A stretch of 64,000 bases of DNA from Drosophila miranda (GCF_003369915.1 NC_046676.1:12816001-12880000); one strand, 5' to 3'. Numbered from the stretch's first letter, positions 1 through 11,239 are shown. Translations and numbers: made by a program. Notes: generated from the letters alone by a model not told the origin.

Positions 1-2251
1 CCCTTTCCACTACATTGGGCCTCCATGCCAGCTTGCTGTCCAGTACTGTGCCTAGGTATTTCACCTGTGATTTTGGAGTCAGCCTAGTTTGGTCAATTTT
101 CGGGGGGGTTCATATCGGTACCTTGTACCTCTTGGTAAAGAGGATGAGGTCCGTCTTGTCCGCGTTGATACTGAGTCCTGCCTCTTCCGCCCACTCACGT
201 ATCTCCCTGAGTGTACGTTCCATTATGGAGCTGAGGGTCGATGGACATACACCCGTAATAAGTATGCTTATGTCGTCTGCATAAGCTGTTATTTTTGGGG
301 CCTTCCTTTCAAATCTCTTAATGAGGTCGTCGACCACCAAATTCCACAGTAGTGGCGACAGGACTCCACCTTGAGGTGTGCCTCTGTGTGCCCCCTTTAC
401 CATGGAAGCAGTGCCCCACTCCGATTGCACCCGTCTACAACTTAGGAGGTTTTTGATCCAGACGTTGATTGCAGGGTGTATGTTATTCGCTTCTAGGCGA
501 CTTGTTATTGCGGTTGTGGCCACGTTGTTGAATGCTCCTGAGATGTCCACAAATGCTCCCAAAGCATACTTTTTGTTGTGAAGGGCGCTCTCGATGGTGG
601 CTACTAGCGAGTGTAGTGCCGTCTCCACTGATTTCCCCTTGGTGTAGGCGTGTTGGTTTGTTGACATCAGTCCCCCTACCTCATTCCTGATGTGTAAATC
701 CAACAGCTTTTCTAGTGTTTTTAGTAAAAAGGAGGTAAGGCTTATCGGTCTGTAATCCTTGGGACTCACGTGGCTGCACTTTCCTGCCTTAGGGAGGAAG
801 ACAGCTCTCGAGGTTCTCCATTGGATGGGGATATAGCCCGTACTTAGGCATGCTGAGTATATTGCGAAGAGCCATGGGGTGATAACCTCTTTGGTCAACT
901 GCATCATGGCTGGGAATATCCCGTCCAGTCCTGGTGCTTTTATGCCCGCGAAGGAGTCTATGGCCCAGTGGATTCTCTTAGTGGTTAACAGACCTATTGG
1001 GGGGTGCTGTTCCTCAGTTGGTAGGTCCTGATGCTCCTTGGCGTCAGTGACCTCGGTGCATCCAGGGAAGTGCGCCTCCATTAGTGCTGTTAGGGCTTCT
1101 TTACTGCCCTCTGTCCACTGTCCGTTGTCTAGTTTTAGTTGGCTCTGTACTGTGGGCTGCTTTGAAAGCAGCTTCCGGAGCCTAGCGGTTTCGGGCACTT
1201 TCTCAATGTTGGAGCAGAAGTTTCTCCACGAGTTCCTTTGTGCCTTACGTATTTCCTTCTTGTAGCTCCTAAGTAGGATTTTATATTCCTCATTGACAAT
1301 CTCTTCGTTCGCTTGTTTGGCGATCTTGAAGAATTCCTTGAGGTTGTTCCTTTGGAGAGAGAGATCTCGGTTCCACCAGAGTGGCTTGGACCTCCTCTTC
1401 GTTCTCGAGGGTTTGCACGATGCATGGTAGGCGTTCAGTAACTCGTTGGATAGGGTCTTTAGGGACTTCTCCATATCCTCCGCGGATTTCACTGAGCCCG
1501 GATTCGCGAGCTTCGAAGTAACTGTCTTTTTAAACTTTACCCAGTTTGTGTTCCGGGGGTTTCTATAGACTGTTATCTTCGAAAAGTGTTTGAATTCGCA
1601 CTTGAACTGAATGTACTTATTGTCTGAGAAGGATGGTCTTTCGAGGACTCTCCAGTCAGATACCAAGGTACTCTTTCCCGTGACAAGAGTTAGGTCTAGC
1701 ACGTTTGACGAGGTGGGACCCACGAAGGTGTGTTCCTCCCCCACGTTTGGTACGTCTATGTTAGTGGATAAGATAAAGTCTAGGAGTGACTCACCTCTAT
1801 CGTTGATGTCAGGGCTTCCCCACACATTGTGATGGGCGTTGGCGTCTGCACCGATGAGGAGTTGGAGATTTTTGGAGCCGGCTTCTGTCACCAGACTCCT
1901 AAGTTCTTCCGGTGGGGCGGGCCTGTCGTGTGCCATGTAGCAGGAAGCTGCCATTAGGCGCTTTTCCTCGCTCTCCAGCATCACCACCGTCAGGTCATCC
2001 GTGCTGTAATGAGACATAAGATGAGCATGGATTCCCTTCCGTACGAGTACGGCTGTTCTGTGCTTGCTTACCGATGTTGAGTAGAGAATGCTGTAATTTG
2101 AGGACTTTAGTCCGGCCACAGAGTTGCCTGACGCAATCCACGGCTCCTGGACTAGAGCTATGTCGGCGGGCCCTTGCTCCATGGCAATGAGGAGCTCCGC
2201 CGACGCTACCTTGCTTTTATGAAGATTGAGTTGCAGCACCCTTAGTGTCAT
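1..2251 (-). pseudogene. Retrotransposon ORF2: endonuclease-reverse transcriptase, interrupted
   Basis: The frame opens with ATG at 2251 and is open for 713 codons to a TGA at 110-112. It stays open beyond that stop to the window edge, where it still reads like family protein (a KYLGTVLD motif). Endonuclease motifs are seen at about residues 8-10 (LNLHK), 35-37 (QEPW), 134-146 (GADANAHHNVWG) and 209-213 (SDNKY). Reverse transcriptase motifs follow: PGLDGIFP, KDYRPISLTS, AFVDISGAFN, GTPQGGVLSPLLWN and YADD at residues 657-660. The stop falls just after the polymerase palm, so the thumb and RNase H would be lost. The usual SDH of the endonuclease is SDN here (codon at 1619-1621). The element would have nicked DNA and primed reverse transcription at the nick; this copy very probably cannot. 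Confidence 0.88.
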
Positions 2252-3599
2252 GGGTGGCTAACTCAACCTCGCACGACGGGTTGACTATGATTGTCAGGTC
2301 ACCGTCCTCCTCCTCCTCCGAGTCATCCAGCGCAAGACCCTGGGCGGCCTCCACTATGGTCTCCTGACCTAGGTCCTTCTCGACCTCGCCTGCCTGGAGG
2401 GTGTGCGCATCTTTGTCCTCGGGGTGGCGCTTTTTCAGCCGTAGGTATACGCTACCTACGCCCCACGCCATCTTCCCGAACTTGGGATACAGGATGTCCT
2501 CCGCCTCCTTGCTGATCTGGAGGATCACGTGCTGGCCCCCTCGTTGGGTAGTGGGCTACCGGCATGCAGAACCTTCCAGTCAGCCGTTGGCACGTCCGGA
2601 TTTTGCCTCTGCAGCAGCTTCAGTGCTCGCTCCCCCTGGACACCAATGGGGAAGAGCACCTTCGCCTTTGGTATGGACGGGATCAGCTCCCTGTCTACCA
2701 CCTCCTTGGCCCCCTCCCACAGAGCTTCCAGTAGGGGCACCTTCTGCACCAGCCACTGCCGCGTTGGGTCGTCGCTACACTTGAGGATTTTGACCCCGTT
2801 CAGCCATCCCGCTCCATCGAACGTGGGCATGGCAGCGCTAGGGTCCTCCTCCATTCGCGAGAACAGTGCCTCGACGAGCTGCGCGTGGACTAACTTCCAC
2901 TGCGCCGCCGTCATCTTCCCGTTCTCGTCGCTGCGGTCGATCAAGGCCACAATGAGATGTCTCTTGGACACCTCGCTCATGGCCTTCTGTCTCGGCTTCC
3001 TCGTCTTCGGCTGGGGGGTGGCCACCTTGGGCCCGCGTTGCCGCTTGCTCGCCGGAGTGTCTTTGGCAGCACTCTCGATCGAGCGTTGCCTCTTGGTGGC
3101 GAACATCTCCTCCACCTTGTTGGCGAATCCACCGTTTGTTGCCTTCATCTGGGGCAACTGCGCGTAGTGTTCGCGGCCCTCCTGTACCCGTTGCTCAGCC
3201 CAGGCTAGCTTGGACTTCTCCTCTTGGGAGATATCCGCCTTGCCCCGGAGCCGGCTCAGTAACTTGAGGGCCGCCTTATACTGAGCTTTTGCCTTCATCC
3301 CCTCCCTGGAACGCCTCGGCCCTTCCCTACGCAGGGAGCTGGTACCTGGTTCCGGCGAGCGGAGAAGGCTTTCCTCTTCGGTCTTGCTAATGGATAGCAC
3401 GCTCTCCAGGTCCGAGCGTCGTTTTAGTGGCAGTAGTATTACAACTGACATGACCTGCTCCCGCCATGCCCGAGGTGTGACCGCTGGCGACACGCAGAGA
3501 GGATTGCTCCTCCCCGTCCCTGCCGGTGGTAGCAGTCACGCTTTCGACCGACGTTTGGGTTGACATCCCAACCCGTACTTGCTCCTTATCTGCCTCCAT
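2217..3599 (-). pseudogene. Retrotransposon ORF1 (DUF4780-like), frameshifted
   Basis: Coding sequence is spread over two frames. The first ATG at 3599 opens one frame (MEADKEQVRVG...). The main part (3493 to 2525, 322 codons) lies in the +1 frame, and the last part (2528 to 2217) returns to the first frame. The second junction sits in a run of five G (minus strand) at about 2534-2540, where one extra base would join PNEG to GQHVILQIS. The main part holds a basic Arg/Lys-rich segment followed by a globular segment (KRHLIVALIDRSDENGKM through the SVYLRLKKR region) that resembles DUF4780 proteins of LOA elements. No CCHC zinc knuckles are visible. The first frame change is less certain: translation could instead begin in the 3493 frame. 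The product would coat element RNA. Confidence 0.72.
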
Positions 3600-3749
3600 A
3601 TTTGGCCCGAAGGTCCATACCGGTTAATGTTTTTCGGGGGGACCACCCCCTAGCGTTTTATGCCTGGCCGCCAGGCACCTCTAGCCATGGCCTTGGTTCA
3701 GTTCCCCCGACTTTAGATCGGGAAGACGATGGACCATAGCCCTCGCTTA

Positions 3750-3815
3750 GACACTGCATTACCCCGGGCAGGGCAAGCGACAGTGCATTATCCTCGCCCG
3801 GGATAATGCAGTGTC
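3750..3815. promoter_or_regulatory. Competing hairpins in the retrotransposon 5' UTR
   Basis: Bases 3750-3769 and 3796-3815 are inverted repeats pairing at 19 of 20 positions. A second arm at 3779-3793 can pair with 3801-3815 at 14 of 15 positions. The two stems share the right arm, so they exclude each other. The region belongs to the GC-rich 5' leader of the element, where LOA-type elements carry an internal promoter and translation signals. A role is not shown. Confidence 0.45.
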
Positions 3816-3869
3816 CATTGCCCAGCCGGCACCCTCGTGGAGGGTTCAGCTAGAGGGTTTTTGCCAGCC

Positions 3870-4400
3870 ATATTTTTCAATTAATTATGAGTGAATTTTC
3901 TCTCAGATATTTTTCCATAATTTTTGTGGATCAATTTTAATTGGATAAATAAAAAATATAAAAATTAATATAGAGAGACTTGTTTGCCATAATCTCACAT
4001 TCATTCATTCTTCTTGTTGTTGTTCTTTGATATTATTTGTGGTTATTATAATTTTTCTTTGTGGCTTAAACTCTTGGCACATTGATTTAATTTTAGACTC
4101 GAATTTTTAAAGATTATTTGTTTCACTCGCTTTATTTTTCAGTTACTTAACAGTGCATTTTCTTTCTGATATTTTTCCATAATTTTTGTGGATCAATTTT
4201 ATTTGGATATAAACAAAAAAATGTATTTGTAAAGAAAGAATTTTTTCCAATTCTATTTTTTTTGTTTTCCTTGTGAAATTTTAATGATTTTTTAATGATT
4301 ATTTCCTTCGCTCGCTTTATTTTATTATCAATTCAATAGTGTATTTTTTTCCCATTTTTTATCAATTCATCTTGATACAATAAAAAAAAAAGTGTGTATT
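3870..4400. repeat. AT-rich degenerate direct repeats
   Basis: A block near 3890-3990 (gatatttttccataattttt, then tggatcaattttaattggat) recurs near 4165-4240 with few changes, and a weaker third copy begins near 4320. The spacing is about 265 and 170 bases. The whole stretch is very AT-rich and contrasts with the GC-rich retrotransposon on its left. It could be the target of the insertion or an older tandem repeat. No gene is seen. Confidence 0.55.
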
Positions 4401-4856
4401 TTTTCGAAATAAATGGGATCCATCTCTTGTTCTCTGATATTATTTTTGAATGAATGGAATATGTTATATATGTAAGATTTGGCCCCACCAAGGCACTTAT
4501 TGAATGCCAAATCTTGAATATCTTTAATTCTAAAAAAAAAAAAATGTTCTGTTTCCTTCGGCTTCGTCTAAAAGGGCCTAAGGGCCTGACAGCCATTTTA
4601 GTTGTAGTTGTAGTTGCAGATGCAGTTGCAGTGATGGTGATGGCGATGGCTTGCTGGCTGTGTGGCATTCAAACTGACAGCCGGCAAAACCCTAATTGAA
4701 ATGGAGCTGAAGAATTCAGCTCCTGTTGTTGTTCCGTGAGCGGCAGCGGCGGCGGCGGCGGCGGCGGCTGCGTAATTACAAAACGAGCAATGGAACAATG
4801 GAGGAGCAAAGGAAATATTTGTAAAACTAAAATTGGATGAGCGCTTGATAGATGCC
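4401..4856. other. Intergenic: no gene seen, one GCG tract
   Basis: This stretch lies 3' of the minus-strand gene ending at 4857 and should contain its 3' UTR. The only clear structure is a (GGC)n run at 4741-4768. No consensus AATAAA on the minus strand was found close to the stop. Confidence 0.5.
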
Positions 4857-6563
4857 TTATTCTTGAGGGGTGGCGGGCGCGACACTGCCTAGCGCGGAAT
4901 TAAGGATTTCCAAGCGGGACTCGGACGATTCGGCGGAGGCAACTTTAACGTCCCAGGATTCTTTGTCCGGCTGCCTCTTACACTTGATCACATGCCGCTC
5001 GTCGAAGAGAAAGCTCAGGAAGCTGGGATACTCGATGAGGACAATGATGCAGTTGGCCTGGGCCATTTCGACGATGCGTTGCAAGTAGCGCTTGCAGACC
5101 CATTTCTGTAACAGAATGTACATTAAAGGAAACCAAAGTCGGGAATGGGCGACTGCTGGGGATCTTACCGAATCTGTGGGTCCACGGGCATAGATTTTGT
5201 TCATGTAGGAAGCCGTGACAAACTGCCAGGTCACGAAATCAGCTAACTATAAGATACAGGACGGGGGGGGATCAAGAGAAACGTAGACTCAAAGGCACAC
5301 AGTACAAACCTTATCCAAATGGCTGATAATCAGCACCGATTGCTTGGCAATGCTGCTCAGGGCCAACTGGAAGGAGACCATCAGCAAGTCCTGGATATTG
5401 TGATCGGACTGGGTCCAGAAGATGTTCCTGTTGTCGCCAGCAATACGGATGGAAGTGCGCACATTACGCAAATCGAAGTGGAGATCCTGCCGGAGGAAAA
5501 CGCAATGAAAAACATGTGGAAAACAGAGAGGTCGCATATACCTCTTCGGTCAGACTTTGAGGGCCCTGGGCGCCGGGCACCAGGAACCACACCGTGTACT
5601 GCTTCATGGTGATGTACTCGAATATGCGGCGCACATGGTTGAACACCTGCATCACGAACAGACGCTCCGAGCGGAGTACGGCCTCGTTGACGGTAATACA
5701 GGATTCGGCCAATTTGCACACCAAATCCTCCTCACCCAGCTCCTTGCGAACGAAGAGCTTGGCAAAGATCTCAAACGGATTGCCCGGGGTCCTGGAATGA
5801 ATCGCGAAATGTAGCAAACCCCTAAAAGCAAATGATTTTAGCAGATGCGAGACCCACTGAAAGTTTTTGTAGCCATTGCCGTCCGCCCGGATGATCTGCA
5901 GCCAATTGCCGGCGCACCTGTGCTGCAGATCCCACAGATGGATGGACGAGTACTGCGGATCCTCGAAGAACTGAGCGTGGAACTCGTCCAGCTGCCATTT
6001 GAGGATCTCGCCACCGTTCACCGTAAAGGTGACCCAGTCCAGACTCTGGGGATCGTCGAATCGCCGCTCGACCATCACCTCCTTTTCGATTACGAAGATT
6101 TTCTTGGGATTACGTGCCGCCTCGTGGCGTTTCTTCCGCTCCTCGAGACGCACTCTTGCCTGCGCCGATGTGGACGGCTCCAGGTCCAAGTCGCTGTCGC
6201 TGTCGCTGTCCTCCTCCGAGGGTGTGGGCTGCAACACCTGGAAGCGCAGGGAAACGCTGCCGCGTCCCACCTTCAGCAGCGGCAGCCGCTCCAAGCTCTC
6301 GGCGTCCGGAAAGGTCCGAGTGCACAGCAGCTGTATGGCCTGTGCCACAGGCGTCACGGCCACATTGACGGTGTCGCGGGCCTGCTCCTGCCCCATCGGC
6401 TTGTACAGCAGCACGTGCACGCTGTTCGATTGGGGGAACGACACTCTCAAATCGCTGCAGCCGAGGCAGTCTTTGATGTTCAGCTTCGGGGGCGGCACAG
6501 TTGTTAGTTTCTATTCATGCTCGAGGGCATACGCCTGTTCCCACTTACCGATAGGAAGCGCAT
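4857..6563 (-). CDS. Five-exon conserved-looking gene of unknown function (486 aa)
   Basis: I read five exons on the minus strand: 6563-6549, 6483-5542, 5486-5310, 5246-5169 and 5105-4857. All junctions are GT-AG and phase 0, with introns of 65, 55, 63 and 63 nt. The long second exon has no ATG at its head, and an in-frame TAG lies 15 bases before its first possible GTG codon. The start is therefore placed in a five-codon exon (MRFLS) that ends in a perfect GTAAGT donor; a CTAAC branch-point motif lies before the acceptor. Exon 2 has an acidic Ser/Asp run (SDSDSDLDLE, about residues 100-110), then a charged EERKKRHEAARN helix and a globular part rich in aromatic residues. No signal peptide, membrane span or catalytic motif was recognised. 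The second half (NIFWTQSDHNIQDLLM onward) looks well folded. DRE sites upstream suggest a growth or replication-type housekeeping gene, which is inference. Confidence 0.82.
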
Positions 6564-6694
6564 ACTTTTATCTCCCTTAGTCCTTAGTCCTCCCTTAGTT
6601 AGAAATCGAACAATTTTCACCAGAAAAACTTTTTCAGAGAGCTTCACATTCACAGTGTTGCTAAACACCCGCTGGACACCGGCTGGGCAGCGTG

Positions 6695-6731
6695 TATCGA
6701 TAGTGCATCGATACTTTCGATACTATCGATA
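6695..6731. promoter_or_regulatory. DRE-type TATCGATA cluster
   Basis: Two exact TATCGATA octamers lie at 6695-6702 and 6724-6731, with a CATCGATA between them at 6706-6713. TATCGATA is the established DRE bound by DREF and overlaps BEAF-32-type sites at fly promoters of housekeeping and replication genes. The cluster is 132-170 bases upstream of the proposed start codon at 6563, the right place for the promoter of that minus-strand gene. Confidence 0.7.
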
Positions 6732-6965
6732 CTGATTTTTAGTGTGGGAAAGCTGAAATTATGCAGGGTGGCCCGCAAATCTCTCTTTTCGGGGCTTATG
6801 TTACGCTCAGCACTAGGGAGAGCGCTTTGAGGCCCTGTTTAATGAGAGAGAGCTCAAAATAAGATCTGAAAAGAATGCGAAAAGAGATACTTTCGATACT
6901 TTCGACACTGGTTCTTAGTGTGAAAAAGCGTGACCTTTTTGGGGCTTATTTAACGCTTCTTCTCT
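6710..6965. repeat. Diverged tandem duplication of the promoter-proximal DNA
   Basis: A block from about 6712 (atactttcgatact..., ttagtgtg, cttttcggggcttat, ttacgct) recurs from about 6891 with the same order of motifs, a period near 180 bases. The second copy has lost the exact TATCGATA octamer (tttcgaca instead). It appears to be a local duplication of promoter sequence. Confidence 0.65.
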
Positions 6966-9900
6966 CTCTCTTTCTCTCATAAAATATGAGAGTAGTGCTG
7001 AGTAAAATAATAACCGAAAAGAGAGTTTGTGGACCACATTGTAAAATTTCAACATTGCCAGCACTACAACTCCCCTCCTCGACTACTTCTGCATCTCTTT
7101 CTACTTCTACATCTACTACTACTTCTCTTTCTACTTCTACTTCTCTCTCTACTACTCATCGTTCTCATTTTTCCTTCTGCTTCTGGTTCCGCGTCTAACC
7201 TAAAATTTATGAATCAGATCAACATTCGGCCTGATTCAGTTCCATGAACCATTAAATTGGCTTTTCGGGATTAACGGCTTTCGAAGTGCCATTAAAACGG
7301 GTACCCCTCCCCACCCACAGGCACCCCTTTCCACCGAAACATGGACAAAAAAAAGCAACAATTAGCTCAAAATTTGCCATCAAAATTGAGACCAGAAAAT
7401 TGTGATTTTCTTTTAATTTTTACGACAGACCTGTGCGCAGACTTTTTCGTCCCAGTGTCTTTATGACTCGTCGAAAAGGGCAGCGAAAAGAAGAGGGAGT
7501 GAAAGAGAGCGATGGATGTGAAGGAGAAGAGGAGAACGGAACATTTGCTCATCGCTGCGTAGCTCCCCCTACCCCTCTTTCCTTACCCCTCACGCTTTGC
7601 CGGTGCCTTTTTCTCGTTTCTCTACTGATTTTTTATGCTCTCCTTGCATTTTTTTAATGATGATTGCCATTTTTTGTTTGCGTTCTTTCTGGGGGATTTA
7701 TGATCTTTCTGGTTTCATGATCTCTGATTCCGTGGACCACACCGGCGATTAATGGCGATTTAATAACCGAACCGCAATGATCGCCAAATATATGCACGTA
7801 TTACGGATGGATCAGTGGGCAAGAGACAGTGTTTAAGCCTAATGCGAAATATGTAGATCTGTTTTGTGCGGCAAAGGGAGAAGGAGATGATTCCCTGGCA
7901 GCTCGTAAAGCTAACGAAATTATGGCAATTTAACGGACGATTGCGATCCATCCGGGGGGAGCCAGGGTCCATGGCAATGGCCAGCAATTAGATGGCAGCC
8001 ACATAACAGCCTTGGGGCCTGTCCTGGCTCCAGTAGTCGTTGGGGCTTTATCGCTTACATAAATTTCCACAGATAAAAGCGCGAAGAAATTCACTGGTCC
8101 ATGCTCCACGTCTGGTTGCATGTCCACACAAACAGAGCCTGGGGAATGTCCAGAAATTATAGCAATTTGCTTGTCAAATTGTTGCCGACTTGGCCAATAA
8201 ATCGTGGGCTTTATGGGCCGCTTTGCCGTCGCCCGGTGATCGCGATAGAGTTGTTTTAGAAATAAATTCCCCAAAAGGTGTACCCCACCTCCACCTGCAT
8301 CTCCTTCTGAAGAGGGGGATCCTCTGGCTGTGGCTGTGGCTGTGGCTCTCCTTAGTGGTTCGTAAACTTGTAAAATGTGCAATTTTGTCGGCCGGCCGGC
8401 TTTTACTTAAGTCGATCGATCGCATTCGTTGTTCGCTTTATTTCTTTTGCTAATTTAATGGTCCTTTACCATCGGTAAAAAGCGGCTATCAATTGAATGG
8501 CTTGGCCTCGTGTCTGTGGGGGATCCACACGAACTGATTGAAATATAGTTATTGGTGATTTACGATGCGGTAATGTTTGTGGCTCGCTGATGATGCCTCC
8601 ACCAAGAGGAGCAGTAAGCCAGCATTTCAGAATTATGCCTTCAAAGGGTACTCCTTTTAAAGCAGCTTCAAGAGCCGATGTTCCATTAATGGAATGCCTG
8701 CCAATCCCAGCAATGGAAACCCCACCCACACCCTCCTTCGATGTTTGCCTAATTCCACCAAAGTATGTTCTTGCAGAGTGCACCATTATGCCGGCGATTT
8801 TGCCCCCATCTACCGTTGGCCGCCATTCCGCCGTGCATTCGCCAGCCGTGCATTTGGTTTCGGATACGAATTCCGAAAATGTTATTGTCTCGCTGTTTTG
8901 GGGCAAGGCCTGCACCTGCTGCTGTTGCTGCTGTGTTGCCTCCTGAAGGGGCTTCTGGTTTCATCCTCCTGCTGTGTCAGAAGCTGCTCCTCCTCCTCCT
9001 CCTGTGGGCTCCTACAACCAGCCGAATCTCTCTCTGTGTCTGGCTCGCTCGTAACTCGAAACTCGAAATGTTTACGGTACATTTAATTTCATTTGGATTA
9101 TTACAATATGCTTTAGGAGGCCCTCTCTAACTCCCTCCATTTGCCAAGCCAAACAATGAGCCATGAAATGCGAGGTGGGGTGGGGGTTAGGCATGCCCCC
9201 GCTCGGGGCAGGTGTACCGTACAGCATGCGGACATATTTCATTGTTGTTGCCGAAGTGTAATTGCGAATTCCAGACAAATGTGAAATTTGAATTTACAAG
9301 TTTAACTTTTCTTGTGGCATCATTTGTTTGGATGGGAACCATCTCGCCATCTTGTTGTTGCTTTTGCTTTTGCTGTGGCACTGTGGCACTGTGGCTCCTC
9401 CGACTCCAGTGTGCAGTTGGCAATTCTCGACTTGGTTCATTTGTTCCATTTCAACGCTTGCCTACTGGGGAGGCGGTTCTGGTGGGGTCTGAATCTTACA
9501 TCTTGCCGGAGCGCATAAACAAATGTACTCGTGTTCTTTCTTTCTCCTTCGATTGTGCCAGCGGCTCACTCTCTTCGTCTCTCTATCTCACTACCTTGTG
9601 GCAGCACATAATGGCAAACTGTTGCCATATTTCCGTCATTTGAAATACCCTGGAGTTGTGCAGGAGTACACGGGTTATATGCTATCCACGGCTGACTGAA
9701 GAGAGAAGTCCTTGGATCAGTCGAGGATATATTCAAGTCGGAACACTCTCTGTCCCATCAATCGCTCTTTTTTTGTGTATTTGTGGAGTGCTTTCATCGT
9801 CTCCTGCTTTTGTGAATGCAACATCTTCGCCGTCGGGGGATCCAGCCCAGGATTCCCGAGCAGTGCCAGCGTGCAGTGTACCACAAATTTGGGCTGCAGT

Positions 9901-10064
9901 TTGCCAGCAAGTGAGTGCCGTGACCGGTTTCTGTGGCAAGGATATACGGGATTCGTGCGGATTCGCATTGTAGTTTACATATCTTGTTTATCCTTTCGGC
10001 ACTGCACTCCTTGTTTGTCTTTTGTACATTTGCTCGGCTTTTTGTAAGCTCCATGGGGAGGCGG

Positions 10065-10141
10065 CTCCTCTGGTACTCCTTTGGTGCTCCTCTGGTGCTT
10101 CTCTGGTGCTCCTCTGGCGCTCCTCTGGTGCTCCTTTTGTG
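10065..10141. repeat. 11-bp minisatellite, seven units
   Basis: Seven tandem units of CTCCTCTGGTG with one or two changes each. The 11-base period is not a multiple of three, so the open frames that cross it are unlikely to be coding. Confidence 0.85.
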
Positions 10142-10388
10142 CTCGAGCGTTGTGCCGAAAAAGTTGCATTTCACGTCTTGTTGGACATTGGACTAGCAAT
10201 CGGAAACGCGTCCTGGTGGTGGTCCTGGCCCTGTGCTGGGTCTCAAGGAGTCTCGTCTCTCAATTCTTCCGTTTTGCTTGGCTTCATCATATTTTCCACC
10301 GCCTGCTCTCTTCAGCAGTCCGAAGTGTACCCAAAAGTGGTGCGTTCCGTTTGGCCGCATAAAACACAATGCCACGCCCTCGGCGCCT

Positions 10389-10448
10389 GCACACACACAC
10401 GCACACACGCACACACGCACACACGCACACGCACACACGAGCACACAA
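10389..10448. repeat. CA-rich microsatellite with CACG interruptions
   Basis: A run of cacacacacg-type units with regular G interruptions, about 60 bases long. Confidence 0.9.
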
Positions 10449-10673
10449 ATACAATTAGAGACTTGGTTTGTTGGCTCAACTTGTTTGCTTACATTCAACT
10501 TTATTTCACTTCTGCTGCGATAGTTCCTTTCTTCCGGGCCTCCCCCCCCCCCCTGTTGCCCCTGCTGCCCCTCCACACACACATCTACAGATGTGTAAAG
10601 TTTTTGGCCAACTTCTGCTTCTCGTTGGAGTCGGAGTCGGAATCGGAGTCATCGTCATTGTGTTTTTTGACGG

Positions 10674-10707
10674 GGCAGGGGGCAGGGGCAGGGGCAGGGG
10701 CAGGGCA
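10674..10707. repeat. GGGGCA hexanucleotide tract
   Basis: About five and a half copies of a six-base GGGGCA unit on the plus strand. It is G-rich enough to form a G-quadruplex in principle. Confidence 0.8.
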
Positions 10708-11239
10708 TGGTCCTAACTTAATTCTGCTCAGATTTCTATACATCTCTCTACATTCGACAAGAACTTGTACTCCGTCCTCGTCCTCTTATGTTTGCTTAAA
10801 TGTTGTATAATTCACTGATTTCTCTGTGGCTTTATGCCATTGTTGAAATTTTGTTGCTGCTGCTGCTGCTGTTGCTTTCGTTGCTTCTGCCGCAGGACTT
10901 GTGTGATTATGTTGCACATGAGGCATTGTTCATTTGGCGAACAGTTGCGGCAATCCTTTGCGGTGAGTCCTTGAGTGCAAGTCTTCAATTGAATAATTAG
11001 AGAGATTACAAAATGAATACAGATGGAGACAGTAGATTGGGGTGTGTGTCTTATAAAGGTAAAGGCTGTGTATGCTTTCCGGGAGCTTCTTTCCAGGCAT
11101 CATGGTCGATTTACAAAATCATAGGAAAATTCATGGATTTTTCGGATTTTTTATGAAGCAGAAAAATCTTTGAGGAGGGTTTTAGTGCTGCTCAAACTGT
11201 ATATCGTGAAAGCAGCGGCTTTCCAACTACAAATCATGC

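Larger units (their letters stand above)
1..3870 (-). mobile_element. LOA-clade non-LTR retrotransposon, 5' part, defective
   Basis: The stretch reads on the minus strand as 5' UTR (about 3870 to 3600), ORF1 (3599 to 2217) and ORF2 (2251 leftwards past position 1). ORF2 starts 35 bases before the end of ORF1, so the two overlap. ORF2 has an apurinic endonuclease followed by a reverse transcriptase, the layout of LOA, Trim and Bilbo elements known from Drosophila. The RNase H region and 3' end lie outside the window. An in-frame stop, frame changes in ORF1 and a changed endonuclease residue indicate a dead copy. The 5' boundary is judged from the drop in GC content near 3870; no target duplication can be checked because the other end is missing. 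Confidence 0.88.
6966..11220. other. Non-coding stretch with simple repeats
   Basis: No gene is supported. Open frames here are short, overlap on both strands, or are driven by simple sequence. Contents include a pyrimidine-rich CTACTT tract (7081-7160), GCTGTG repeats near 8331, CTC repeats near 8990, an 11-bp minisatellite (10065-10141), a CA-rich tract (10389-10448) and a GGGGCA tract (10674-10707). Introns or regulatory DNA of a neighbouring gene are possible. Confidence 0.5.

Noticed and set aside
5845-6580. Plus-strand frames of 193-220 codons opposite the 486-residue gene
   Set aside because: They are shadows of the minus-strand exon, which has consistent splice sites and protein-like sequence.
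8466-8946. Open frames of 149 (minus) and 118 (plus) codons on opposite strands
   Set aside because: Both strands are open over the same bases, neither has recognisable features, and the right end runs into a TGC repeat.
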